From: Xanthomarina sp035306705
Lineage (GTDB): Bacteria > Bacteroidota > Bacteroidia > Flavobacteriales > Flavobacteriaceae
Direction: 5' to 3'
Assembly (NCBI RefSeq): GCF_035306705.1
Contig: NZ_DATGNO010000056.1
Coordinates: 1-29,196 of the forward strand
Length of the DNA: 29,196 bases
Part shown: positions 13,660 through 21,334 of the stretch, piece after piece
Layout: each line of letters begins with the position of its first letter
How positions within the stretch are numbered: position 1 is the stretch's first letter
The notes under the pieces: generated by a model
Databases searched by the model: none
Seen by the model: only the letters and a program-made list of their open reading frames with translations
What the model was told of the DNA's origin: nothing
Program-made: the position numbers and the translations under genes

Positions 13660-14619
13660 ATGTCAGTATTAGTATATACAGAATCCGATAAAGGAACCTT
13701 TAAAAAAACAGCTTTAGAAGTTGCTTCCTACGCAAAAACAGTTGCAGACCAAATGGGAACAACCGTTACGGCAGTTACTTTTAATGCAGACGACACCGCT
13801 ATTCTTGGAAATCATGGAGTAGATAAAGTGTTAAAAATAAAAAACCCACAATTAGAAACTTTTAATGCCAGTGCTTATGCAAGTGCTATTGCACAAGCTG
13901 CTAAGCAAGAAGGCACAAAAGTAATTGTGGTTAGCTCGAGTGCAGATAGCAAATATTTAGCACCTCTTTTAGCTATTGAATTAGACGCAGGATATGCTTC
14001 TAACGTAGTTGAGGCTCCTTCAAGCACCTCGCCATTTACTGTAAAACGTACAGCGTTCACAAACAAAGCCTTTAATATGACTGCTATCAATACTGAGGTA
14101 AAAGTAGTTGGCGTATCTAAAAATGCTTTTGGGGTTAAAGAAAATTCGGCGAGTGCTACTGCTGAAGATTTTTCACCTGCCATTCCTGAATTAGGGGTTA
14201 AAGTAGAATCTGTTGATAAAGTTTCTGGAAAAGTAACTATTGCAGATGCCGAAATAGTTGTTTCTGGAGGACGTGGTCTTAAAGGTCCAGAAAACTGGGG
14301 AATGATTGAAGAACTTGCCGAAGTTTTAGGTGCAGCAACTGCATGCTCTAAACCAGTGAGCGATTTAGGCTGGAGACCACATGGAGAACACGTAGGACAA
14401 ACTGGAAAACCTGTAGCGGCAAATCTTTATATTGCCATCGGAATTTCTGGAGCTATTCAACATCTTGCAGGAGTTAGTGCCAGTAAGGTAAAAGTAGTTA
14501 TCAATACAGATCCTGAAGCTCCTTTCTTTAAGGCGGCCGATTACGGAATTGTGGGAGATGCTTTTGAAGTCGTTCCTAAATTAATCGAAAAATTAAAAGC
14601 TTTTAAAGCACAACAATAG
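13660..14619 (+). CDS. etfA: Electron transfer flavoprotein, alpha subunit
   Basis: FAD-binding partner of EtfB, passing electrons to ETF:quinone oxidoreductase or a similar acceptor. The 319-residue protein has the N-terminal ETF domain (MSVLVYTESDKGTFKK, then VIVVSSSADSKYLAPLLA) and the C-terminal FAD domain with the diagnostic sequence: VSGGRGLKGPENWGM, ACSKPVSDLGWRPHGEHVGQ, GKPVAANLYIAIGISGAIQH, and VINTDPEAPFFKAADYGIVG. Full length with no missing residues seen. It is placed with etfB as usual, although the spacer carries a repeat element that may affect the relative expression of the two subunits. Confidence 0.97.
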   Translation: MSVLVYTESDKGTFKKTALEVASYAKTVADQMGTTVTAVTFNADDTAILGNHGVDKVLKIKNPQLETFNASAYASAIAQAAKQEGTKVIVVSSSADSKYLAPLLAIELDAGYASNVVEAPSSTSPFTVKRTAFTNKAFNMTAINTEVKVVGVSKNAFGVKENSASATAEDFSPAIPELGVKVESVDKVSGKVTIADAEIVVSGGRGLKGPENWGMIEELAEVLGAATACSKPVSDLGWRPHGEHVGQTGKPVAANLYIAIGISGAIQHLAGVSASKVKVVINTDPEAPFFKAADYGIVGDAFEVVPKLIEKLKAFKAQQ

Positions 14620-14647
14620 ATTTATTTTTTTAACTTGTATTGTTAAT

Positions 14648-14775
14648 AAGAACTGTTTAAATAGCATTATTACTATGGCTATAGCTACCAAGGTTTTGTA
14701 AAACGCAAAAACAAAATCATGAAATATGCTTTAAGCAGTTGGTAAAGTCCTAATTTAAACAGTTCTTTGTTTTTT
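14648..14775 (+). ncRNA. Candidate structured RNA closed by a 15-bp stem and T tract
   Basis: AAGAACTGTTTAAAT (14648-14662) is perfectly complementary to ATTTAAACAGTTCTT (14753-14767), followed by TGTTTTTTT. The 90 nt between can fold further. TACCAA (14686-14691) pairs with TTGGTA (14739-14744), and inside that GGTTTTGT (14692-14699) pairs with ACAAAATC (14711-14718). An alternative pairing AGCAT/ATGCT (14663-14667 with 14726-14730) is mutually exclusive with the first. The closing stem, asymmetric open middle and apical stems resemble a 6S-like RNA, but no promoter box stands clearly before it. It could instead be the etfA transcript's 3' end. Confidence 0.4.
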
Positions 14776-14784
14776 TAAAAATTT

Positions 14785-15399
14785 ATGAGTTTAGTTCGTC
14801 TTAATATCAAAGGAATCTCCTATAGCCAAACCCAAAATGGTGCCTATGCACTTATTTTAAACGAAATTGATGGCGACCGGAAATTACCTATTGTTATTGG
14901 TGCTTTTGAAGCGCAATCCATTGCTATTGCTCTCGAAAAAGAAATTAGACCTCCAAGGCCTCTAACCCATGATCTCTTTAAGAATTTTGCCGACCGATTT
15001 GAAATCGTCGTTAAACAAGTTATTATCCACAAATTGGTAGATGGCGTTTTTTATTCCAGTTTAATTTGCGAACGGGATAAGGTTGAAGAAATTATCGACG
15101 CCAGAACTAGCGATGCCATTGCCTTGGCACTTCGTTTTAATGCGCCAATTTTTACCTATAAAAACATTTTAGACAAAGCAGGTATCTACTTAAAAATAGA
15201 TCCTAAAACTGAAGGTGGCTCCGAAGGAGATAGCGTTTTAGTCGACGACTTTATTGCTGAAGAATTAGAGTCTGGCACACCCAAAGATATCTACAAAAAC
15301 AAAACCTTGGACGAATTGCACACTCTATTAGGTGAGGCTGTAGCGAGCGAAGATTATGAGAAAGCTGCAAAAATTCGTGACGAAATTTCGAAAAGATAA
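14785..15399 (+). CDS. Bifunctional nuclease family protein (DUF151 with C-terminal UVR motif)
   Basis: Cytosolic protein of 204 residues. Residues 1-130 match the DUF151 bifunctional nuclease domain: LPIVIGAFEAQSIAIALEKE, RPLTHDLFKNFADRF, VFYSSLICERD, and EIIDARTSDAIALALRF. Residues about 165-204 form a UvrB/UvrC-type helical hairpin (LDELHTLLGEAVASEDYEKA, then AKIRDEISKR), known for UvrB-UvrC contact. Proteins of this family have reported DNase/RNase activity, but their cell role in Bacteroidota is not settled. It is followed 18 nt later by the nucleoside transporter, so both are likely co-transcribed. A nucleoside-handling link would be inference. Confidence 0.9.
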   Translation: MSLVRLNIKGISYSQTQNGAYALILNEIDGDRKLPIVIGAFEAQSIAIALEKEIRPPRPLTHDLFKNFADRFEIVVKQVIIHKLVDGVFYSSLICERDKVEEIIDARTSDAIALALRFNAPIFTYKNILDKAGIYLKIDPKTEGGSEGDSVLVDDFIAEELESGTPKDIYKNKTLDELHTLLGEAVASEDYEKAAKIRDEISKR

Positions 15400-15417
15400 C
15401 CAACCCAAACCCATCAA

Positions 15418-17130
15418 ATGAAACAATTTCTATTAGCCATTGCAGCTATTTTCTTTGGACTAACTTTAAGTACACAAGCACAAGAACTAGAAAAAAAATG
15501 GCATCTAGAAAGCATTCAAGACCAAAATGGGAAACAAGTTACTGCCAATAAAAACACGGATGGTTTAGAACTCCACAAAGGCATCTTCCAATTTACGGTC
15601 AGCAAAGATTCACTTCAAGCTTCCGGAGATTATCTCCACCAAAATAATTTATTGGTTTTTTATTTCAACAAACCTTTCGATTCGGTAAGAAGGTATCGAA
15701 TCAACACCCTAACAGATTCTACCCTAGTCATTAATGAAAAGGAAAGCACATATCATTTTTCTAGTGCAAAACCTTCCATTAACGAAGCACTGGCCCTTCA
15801 AGCAGAAAATACAATAAAACCTAGTGAAGGCTTTTCCTTTAGCAGTTTATGGAGAGGTGTATTAGGAATGATTTCATTAATATTTATTGCTTTTTTATTC
15901 AGTAATAACAAAAAAGCAATCAACTGGAAAACGGTTGGAATTGGTTTAGCCTTTCAATTATTAATTGCCATCGGGGTTTTAAAAATTCCATTTATACAAA
16001 GCGGATTTGAGTCGGTTGGACAAGTTTTTATCAGCATTTTGGATTTCACTCGTGCCGGAAGTAAATTCCTATTCGAAGGTTTGGTTGTAGACATGGATAC
16101 GTTTGGTTTTATATTCGCCTTTCAAGTATTGCCAACCATTATTTTCTTTTCAGCATTAACCTCTGTTTTATTCTATTTGGGCATCATTCAAAAAGCAGTA
16201 AAATTAATGGCAATGCTATTAAGTAAACTATTAAAAATATCTGGCGCAGAGAGTTTAAGTGTAGCTGGAAACATCTTTTTAGGTCAAACAGAAGCACCAC
16301 TTTTAATAAAAGCCTATCTAGAAAAAATGACTAAAAGCGAAATGCTCTTGGTCATGATTGGAGGTATGGCAACCGTTGCTGGAGCCGTTTTAGCGGCCTA
16401 CATTGGTTTTCTTGGTGGAGACGATCCTGCCTTAAGACTTGTTTATGCCAAACATTTATTAGCTGCATCTGTTATGGCTGCACCTGGCGCCATTGTTATT
16501 TCAAAAATACTATATCCTCAAACCGAAGAAATTAATTCGGAAGTCGAGGTGTCTTCAGACAAAATCGGTTCTAATATTTTAGATGCCATTGCCAACGGAA
16601 CTACGGAAGGCTTAAGATTAGCTGTAAACGTTGGAGCCATGCTATTGGTTTTCGTGGCCTTTATTGCCATGATAAATGGTATTTTGGGCTGGGTTGGAGG
16701 TTTTTCTACTATTAATACATGGATGGCCGCAAATACACCATATCCAGCACTTTCTCTTGAAGCTATTTTAGGAACTATTTTTGCGCCTTTAATGTGGTTG
16801 ATTGGAGTAGCAAGCGAAGATATTATGATGATGGGCCAATTATTGGGTATTAAATTGGTAGCTAGTGAATTTGTTGGATACATCCAGTTAGCCGATTTAA
16901 AAAACGTGGCCAATGTGGTACATTTAAACTATAATAAATCCATTATTATGGCTACTTATATGCTTTGTGGTTTTGCAAACTTTGCATCTATAGGAATCCA
17001 AATTGGAGGAATTGGCTCTCTAGCTCCTGGACAACGTAAAACCTTATCGGAATTTGGAATGAAAGCCCTAATTGGTGGAACCATTGCTTCATTAATTTCA
17101 GCAACTATTGCTGGAATGATCATCGGCTAG
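15418..17130 (+). CDS. nupC: NupC-family concentrative nucleoside transporter with N-terminal exported domain
   Basis: Inner-membrane protein of 570 residues. Residues 1-22 form a signal peptide (ending TQAQ). Residues 23-135 form a beta-rich domain with a lipocalin-like pattern (WHLESIQDQNGKQ, SGDYLHQNNLLVFYF, TLVINEKESTYHF). A multi-helix concentrative nucleoside transporter then begins near 143, with the family segments FAFQVLPTIIFFSALTSVL, GQTEAPLLIKAYL, GGMATVAGAVLAAYI, MAAPGAIVISKILYP and LMWLIGVASEDIMMMGQLLG. Standard NupC has about 400 residues and no such front domain. Family members import nucleosides with Na+ or H+. The front domain would face the periplasm (inference). Confidence 0.93.
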   Translation: MKQFLLAIAAIFFGLTLSTQAQELEKKWHLESIQDQNGKQVTANKNTDGLELHKGIFQFTVSKDSLQASGDYLHQNNLLVFYFNKPFDSVRRYRINTLTDSTLVINEKESTYHFSSAKPSINEALALQAENTIKPSEGFSFSSLWRGVLGMISLIFIAFLFSNNKKAINWKTVGIGLAFQLLIAIGVLKIPFIQSGFESVGQVFISILDFTRAGSKFLFEGLVVDMDTFGFIFAFQVLPTIIFFSALTSVLFYLGIIQKAVKLMAMLLSKLLKISGAESLSVAGNIFLGQTEAPLLIKAYLEKMTKSEMLLVMIGGMATVAGAVLAAYIGFLGGDDPALRLVYAKHLLAASVMAAPGAIVISKILYPQTEEINSEVEVSSDKIGSNILDAIANGTTEGLRLAVNVGAMLLVFVAFIAMINGILGWVGGFSTINTWMAANTPYPALSLEAILGTIFAPLMWLIGVASEDIMMMGQLLGIKLVASEFVGYIQLADLKNVANVVHLNYNKSIIMATYMLCGFANFASIGIQIGGIGSLAPGQRKTLSEFGMKALIGGTIASLISATIAGMIIG

Positions 17131-17205
17131 CCCAATTCCTGCGCTTGGCTATCGGCAAACAGGTAAGCCAAGATGCAATAAGTTAATAACTTTTAATATA
17201 TAATT

Positions 17206-17237
17206 AGGCTTCTACCCTTTTGGTTTGAAGCTTTTTT
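17206..17237 (+). terminator. nupC-operon terminator
   Basis: AGGCTTC and ACC (17206-17216) pair with GGT and GAAGCTT (17222-17233), with a small internal loop. T6 follows. A second hairpin, CTTGGCT/AGCCAAG (17144-17172), lies between it and the stop codon. Confidence 0.7.
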
Positions 17238-17280
17238 CTATTTTTATATTTTTCAAAATTTTGTTAAATTTTAAAAAGAT

Positions 17281-17303
17281 TCCCACGTTCGTGGGAGGTG
17301 AAC
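17281..17303 (+). promoter_or_regulatory. Hairpin overlapping a strong Shine-Dalgarno before thyA
   Basis: TCCCAC-GTTC-GTGGGA (17281-17296) is a perfect 6-bp hairpin. Its 3' arm supplies the first bases of GGAGGT (17294-17299), which is a full Shine-Dalgarno 4 nt before the thyA ATG at 17304. Such a site is rare in this phylum. Folding would hide part of it. Confidence 0.55.
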
Positions 17304-18128
17304 ATGAAACAATATCTAGACTTAGTTAAACACGTTTTAGAGAACGGAAATGAAAAAGGAGATCGAACAGGAACAGGGACAAAAAGTGTTTTTGGATATC
17401 AAATGCGTTTTGATTTAAGTGAAGGCTTTCCTATGGTAACCACCAAGAAATTACATTTAAAATCCATTGTTTACGAATTACTTTGGTTTTTAAAAGGTGA
17501 TACAAACATCAATTATTTAACTGAAAATGGCGTTCGCATCTGGAATGAATGGGCTGATGAAAATGGCGATTTAGGTCCGGTTTATGGTCATCAATGGAGA
17601 AATTGGAACAGTGATGAGATAGATCAAATACAGGACATCGTCGATACTTTAAAAAACAATCCAAATAGCAGACGTATGCTGGTTTCTGCTTGGAACCCCT
17701 CGGTTTTACCAGATACTTCAAAAAGTTTTAGCGAAAATGTAGCTAACGGAAAGGCAGCATTACCTCCGTGTCATGCGTTTTTTCAATTTTATGTAGCCGA
17801 TGGAAAATTATCTTGTCAACTATACCAACGCAGTGCAGATATCTTTTTAGGCGTGCCATTTAATATTGGTTCTTATGCTTTATTTACCATGATGATGGCT
17901 CAGGTATGTGGTTATGAAGCTGGTGAATTTATTCACACCTTTGGCGATGCCCATATCTACAACAACCATAAAGAACAATTAGAATTACAGCTATCAAGAG
18001 ATCCAAAACCACTTCCTAAAATGCTTCTTAATCCTGAAGTAAAAGATATTTTCGATTTTAAATTCGAGGATTTCACTTTGGTAGATTATAATCCGCATCC
18101 GCACATTAAAGGAAAAGTTGCTATTTAA
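17304..18128 (+). CDS. thyA: Thymidylate synthase
   Basis: Converts dUMP to dTMP with methylene-tetrahydrofolate, leaving dihydrofolate. I chose the ATG at 17304 (MKQYLDLVKHVLENG), which gives 274 residues, over an in-frame GTG two codons earlier. The GTG lies inside the Shine-Dalgarno region. Signatures: DRTGTGTKSVFGYQMRF (dUMP phosphate Arg), LLWFLKGDTNINYL, WNEWADENGDLGPVYGHQWR, the catalytic Cys in LPPCHAFFQFYV, QLYQRSADIFLGVPFNI, and HTFGDAHIYNNH. Length is close to E. coli ThyA (264). The dihydrofolate it produces is the substrate of the DHFR fusion two genes downstream. Confidence 0.98.
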   Translation: MKQYLDLVKHVLENGNEKGDRTGTGTKSVFGYQMRFDLSEGFPMVTTKKLHLKSIVYELLWFLKGDTNINYLTENGVRIWNEWADENGDLGPVYGHQWRNWNSDEIDQIQDIVDTLKNNPNSRRMLVSAWNPSVLPDTSKSFSENVANGKAALPPCHAFFQFYVADGKLSCQLYQRSADIFLGVPFNIGSYALFTMMMAQVCGYEAGEFIHTFGDAHIYNNHKEQLELQLSRDPKPLPKMLLNPEVKDIFDFKFEDFTLVDYNPHPHIKGKVAI

Positions 18129-18143
18129 TTTCAAACCCAATTC

Positions 18144-18968
18144 ATGAAATATTACATACTCTTATTATTTTTCGCTACCAGTCTAATCACTTTTGCGCAA
18201 GAAAACACCATAGAATTATCAGATAATGAACTCAATGAAACTACGGAAGAAGTCCCTTTCGATGTTATCGAACGAGTTCCCATTTATAAAGGATGTGATG
18301 AAAACATGGGGAACCGAGCTATAAAAGAATGTTTTAATGAGAAAATAAGCAGTTTTATTGCTAAACACTTCAATATACAGGTAGCTGATAAATTAGGTTT
18401 ACCCGATGCCTCCATGGTAAAAATTTCAGTTTTTTTTAAAATATCAACAAGTGGAGAATTAACAAACATTATTGCCAGATCAGCCTATCCAGAACTAGAG
18501 GCTGAAGCCATTCGTGTTGTTAAATTAATACCCAAATTAAAACCTGGAATGATAGATGGTAAACCGGTAAGAGTGCCTTATTATTTGCCGATTAATTTTC
18601 AAGTAACTAATCCAAACCCAGCTAAAGACGAGAAATTTCCAGTTTATAGAAGTTGTGATGAAACTTTAAGTTACGAGGCTTTAAAAGAATGTACTACCAA
18701 TAAAGTGATAGATTATTTAAAAGTAAGTATCAATTACAACTTAGCCGATAAACTTTTTCCTTTAGAAAAAACCACACAATTCATGGTGAACTTCACCATA
18801 AATAAAAAAGGAAAAGCAGAAAATATTACGGCTAAAGCGCATAAAAGAGAAATGGCAGCAGAAGTCATAAACGTATTGAAGCGGATGCCAAAATTCAAAG
18901 AACCTGGTTACAAAAATGGCCAACCTATAGATACCAATATGCAGATTTTAATGACTATCTACTTCTAA
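18144..18968 (+). CDS. Exported protein with two tandem TonB-C-like domains
   Basis: Protein of 274 residues with a signal peptide (1-19, ending ITFAQ) and no other membrane segment. It holds two copies of a ~110-residue unit. Copy 1 (about 44-154) and copy 2 (about 164-274) both start with a Cys pair motif, YKGCDEN...AIKECF and YRSCDET...ALKECT. Both continue with the TonB C-terminal pattern: a hydrophobic strand, a G-E/K-x turn, EAIRVVKLIPKLKPG or EVINVLKRMPKFKEPG, then DGKPVRVPYYLPINF or the weaker NGQPIDTNMQILMTIYF. The transmembrane anchor and proline-rich spacer of a working TonB are missing. It starts 15 nt after thyA, so it is probably co-transcribed. Role unknown. Confidence 0.82.
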   Translation: MKYYILLLFFATSLITFAQENTIELSDNELNETTEEVPFDVIERVPIYKGCDENMGNRAIKECFNEKISSFIAKHFNIQVADKLGLPDASMVKISVFFKISTSGELTNIIARSAYPELEAEAIRVVKLIPKLKPGMIDGKPVRVPYYLPINFQVTNPNPAKDEKFPVYRSCDETLSYEALKECTTNKVIDYLKVSINYNLADKLFPLEKTTQFMVNFTINKKGKAENITAKAHKREMAAEVINVLKRMPKFKEPGYKNGQPIDTNMQILMTIYF

Positions 18969-19011
18969 GGATTCATAGAAATACACTAACTTTACATAAA
19001 CTATTCAGAAT

Positions 19012-19914
19012 ATGTTCGGAAAGAAAAAAGAGACCCCACAAATAGATAAGGAGCAATTAGAATTAATTAAAACAGCTCAAAAACGTATCAAGCAAAAACG
19101 GAGTTTGTACATTCATTTTGTTTTCTTTTTAATTGGTTCCTTAGCTTTTATAATTGCAAATCTAGTTTTTAATGTTGGAGCAACAGTTAGTCCATTAGGT
19201 ATTAATTGGTTTGTATATGCTATTCTAGCTTGGTCCATTCTATTTATATATCATGCTTTTAACGTATATTTTACTCATAAATTTTTAGGTGAAGCTTGGG
19301 AAAAAGAACAACTTAATAAATTAGTTGCCCTACAAAAAGAACGAATTGCCAAACTTGAGCAACAAGTTGAAAAAGACATGCTTCTTGCACCTGAAAAAAA
19401 AAGACTAGTAACGAACTCTAAAAACTCTGAAATTACCATAATAGTGGCAGCCGGAGAAAATGATGAAATTGGAAAAGACAACCAACTGATCTGGCATTTA
19501 AGCGACGACCTAAAACGTTTTAAAGAGCTTACTAACGGACACCATATTATTATGGGGAGAAAAACCTTTGAAAGTTTTCCAAAACCTTTACCAAACAGAA
19601 TTCATGTAGTTATTTCTAGGCAAGCAAATTATCAAGTTCCTACTGGCGTAATTGTAGTTAATAATTTGCAAGATGCTTTTGATGTTGCTAAATCAGACAA
19701 GCAACCTTTTGTAATTGGCGGAGGCGAAATCTATACGCAAGCAATGGCTTTTGCCGACAAAATTGAGCTTACAAGAGTCCACGAAAATTTTGATGCAGAC
19801 ACTTTTTTCCCAAAAATAGACCCAACTATTTGGAAAGAAGTCAACAAAACCAATCATCCTAAAGACGAAAAACACCTACACGCATTTTCGTTTTTAACTT
19901 ATGTAAAACATTAA
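19012..19914 (+). CDS. folA: Dihydrofolate reductase fused to an N-terminal 2TM membrane domain
   Basis: One 300-residue frame with two domains. Residues 1-120 match the Bacteroidota 2TM domain: charged start, helix 1 (about 32-53), helix 2 (about 66-88), then a coiled-coil-like KEQLNKLVALQKERIAKLEQ. Residues 141-300 are a complete DHFR: ITIIVAAGENDEIGKDNQLIWHL, DDLKRFKELT with the catalytic Asp, IIMGRKTFESFP, HVVISRQ, and FVIGGGEIYTQAM (NADPH). It reduces dihydrofolate made by ThyA. The 2TM part would tether DHFR to the inner membrane on the cytosolic side. No in-frame Met lies between the A9 tract at the junction and the DHFR start, so this is not simply two adjacent genes. A TAACTTTA box lies upstream. 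Confidence 0.93.
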   Translation: MFGKKKETPQIDKEQLELIKTAQKRIKQKRSLYIHFVFFLIGSLAFIIANLVFNVGATVSPLGINWFVYAILAWSILFIYHAFNVYFTHKFLGEAWEKEQLNKLVALQKERIAKLEQQVEKDMLLAPEKKRLVTNSKNSEITIIVAAGENDEIGKDNQLIWHLSDDLKRFKELTNGHHIIMGRKTFESFPKPLPNRIHVVISRQANYQVPTGVIVVNNLQDAFDVAKSDKQPFVIGGGEIYTQAMAFADKIELTRVHENFDADTFFPKIDPTIWKEVNKTNHPKDEKHLHAFSFLTYVKH

Positions 19915-19939
19915 ATTTCATTTCTAAACCAAGCTTAAA

Positions 19940-21223
19940 GTGAAACTAAAACGAAAAAGGCAATTAGTTACATACCTCAATCTTTTAGATCAACCCATAC
20001 AATTTAACCCCTTTGTTTTTAGTAGAAAGTTTTTGCTATGGGCATTACTCGGATTATTTGGTGGATTTATAGCAGGACTATATTGGATTATCTTAGAGTT
20101 TTTAACCAAACATTTAGCATCTTTTGAAGGCTGGTTGGTAATCCCTACCATGGCCATCTGTGGCCTACTTGCTGGCTTGGTTATTCACTTTATAGGCGAT
20201 CCAGGAGAAATTCAATTAATTGTAAACAACATCCGGTTTAACAAGGGGAAATTAGATCCTAAAAATAATCCATCCATGCTCTTGTCCTCCTTACTATGTA
20301 TAGGTTCGGGAGGAAGTCTAGGACCAGAAGCACCTTTAGTACAAATAATTGGATCCTCAGGAACTTGGTTTGGCAAATTATTCCGATTAAAAGGTGAAGA
20401 TCTTCGTTCTATGAGTATTGCTGGAATGGCATCTGGTTTTACCGCCATGTTTGGTGCTCCTTTAGGAGGAAGTTTATTCGCTTTAGAAATTTTGCATCAC
20501 GAACATGCCGTTCAATACTACAAAGCCATCATGCCAGCTTTTGTTGCCAGTTGTTTTAGTTATGTGGTATTTGCACTTATAACACAATTGGATCTTGGCG
20601 CACTTTGGATCTTGCCAAACTACGAAATGCTGGATAGGTTCGATTTTTTATACGCCGTATTTTTTGCAATTATAGCTACTTGTTTTGGTTGGTTTTTTAT
20701 TTTCTGTACCAAGTTTTTGAAAAGTATTTTTGAAAAATTACAGGTTCCAATATATATAAAAACCTTAATTGGTGGGATTTTACTCGGAACCATCGTTTTT
20801 TATGTACCAATTACAAGATACTTTAGTCATTACGAACTTTCCACTCTTTTAACAAGCGACTTTTCAGTTCAAATGCTGATCGTTATTTTATTTCTAAAAA
20901 TAATAGCCATTTCCGTTACAGTAACTTCTGGTTGGCGAGGAGGATTTATAATTCCGTTATTTTTTACGGGTGCCACTTTGGGATTAATAATTCATCATTT
21001 TATCCCTTCCATAAGTTTATCGCTTACCATTGTAAGTTGCATGGCAGCAATAAACGCTTGTGTTACTAGAACTCCAATGAGCACCACTATTCTGTTGGCA
21101 ACCTTAACCGGATTTTCTTATTTCATTCCTATTCTATTTGCTAGTTTAACAGGGTATTTTTTAGCGCCCAGAATCCCTTTTATTTCTGCACAAAAAGAAT
21201 ATGAGGAAAAAGAATTAGACTAA
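19940..21223 (+). CDS. ClC-family chloride channel or H+/Cl- exchanger
   Basis: Multi-pass inner-membrane protein of 427 residues. The ClC selectivity motifs are visible: GSGGSLGPEAPLVQ (122-135), where E130 corresponds to the gating Glu of GREGP, and SGWRGGFIIPLFFTGATLG, the GxFxP motif. A conserved helix-cap segment NACVTRTPMSTTILL lies near the C-terminus. No CBS domains follow the membrane part. With the external Glu present it may be an H+/Cl- exchanger, but the internal proton Glu cannot be assigned. The start is GTG at 19940, 25 nt after the DHFR fusion, so it probably shares its transcript. No ATG alternative exists near the start. Confidence 0.92.
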   Translation: MKLKRKRQLVTYLNLLDQPIQFNPFVFSRKFLLWALLGLFGGFIAGLYWIILEFLTKHLASFEGWLVIPTMAICGLLAGLVIHFIGDPGEIQLIVNNIRFNKGKLDPKNNPSMLLSSLLCIGSGGSLGPEAPLVQIIGSSGTWFGKLFRLKGEDLRSMSIAGMASGFTAMFGAPLGGSLFALEILHHEHAVQYYKAIMPAFVASCFSYVVFALITQLDLGALWILPNYEMLDRFDFLYAVFFAIIATCFGWFFIFCTKFLKSIFEKLQVPIYIKTLIGGILLGTIVFYVPITRYFSHYELSTLLTSDFSVQMLIVILFLKIIAISVTVTSGWRGGFIIPLFFTGATLGLIIHHFIPSISLSLTIVSCMAAINACVTRTPMSTTILLATLTGFSYFIPILFASLTGYFLAPRIPFISAQKEYEEKELD

Positions 21224-21238
21224 TTTTATAGAAACGAA

Positions 21239-21258
21239 TTTCACACATCCGTGCGAAA
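21239..21258. repeat. Intergenic palindrome
   Basis: TTTCACAC-ATCC-GTGCGAAA has an 8-bp stem with one A-C mismatch. It has the same layout and a nearly identical loop as the hairpins at 2041-2060 and 17281-17296. No T tract follows on the plus strand, so it is not a standard terminator. Confidence 0.5.
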
Positions 21259-21322
21259 CCAAGGAATAACAGATTTTCAAAAACAACTTTACAAGAACTT
21301 CAACTCATCTCCTATTTTTCTG

Positions 21323-21330
21323 TAATTTTG
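21323..21330 (+). promoter_or_regulatory. TAnnTTTG box abutting the FAD oxidoreductase start
   Basis: TAATTTTG ends 4 nt before the ATG at 21335. If it is a promoter, transcription would begin at or near the start codon and the mRNA would be leaderless. No TTG element is found at the usual distance. Confidence 0.4.
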
Positions 21331-21334
21331 TCGA

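Noticed and set aside
16518..16913. 131-codon open frame antisense to nupC
   Set aside because: Mirror of a conserved transporter segment. No promoter, and the conserved protein is clearly on the plus strand.
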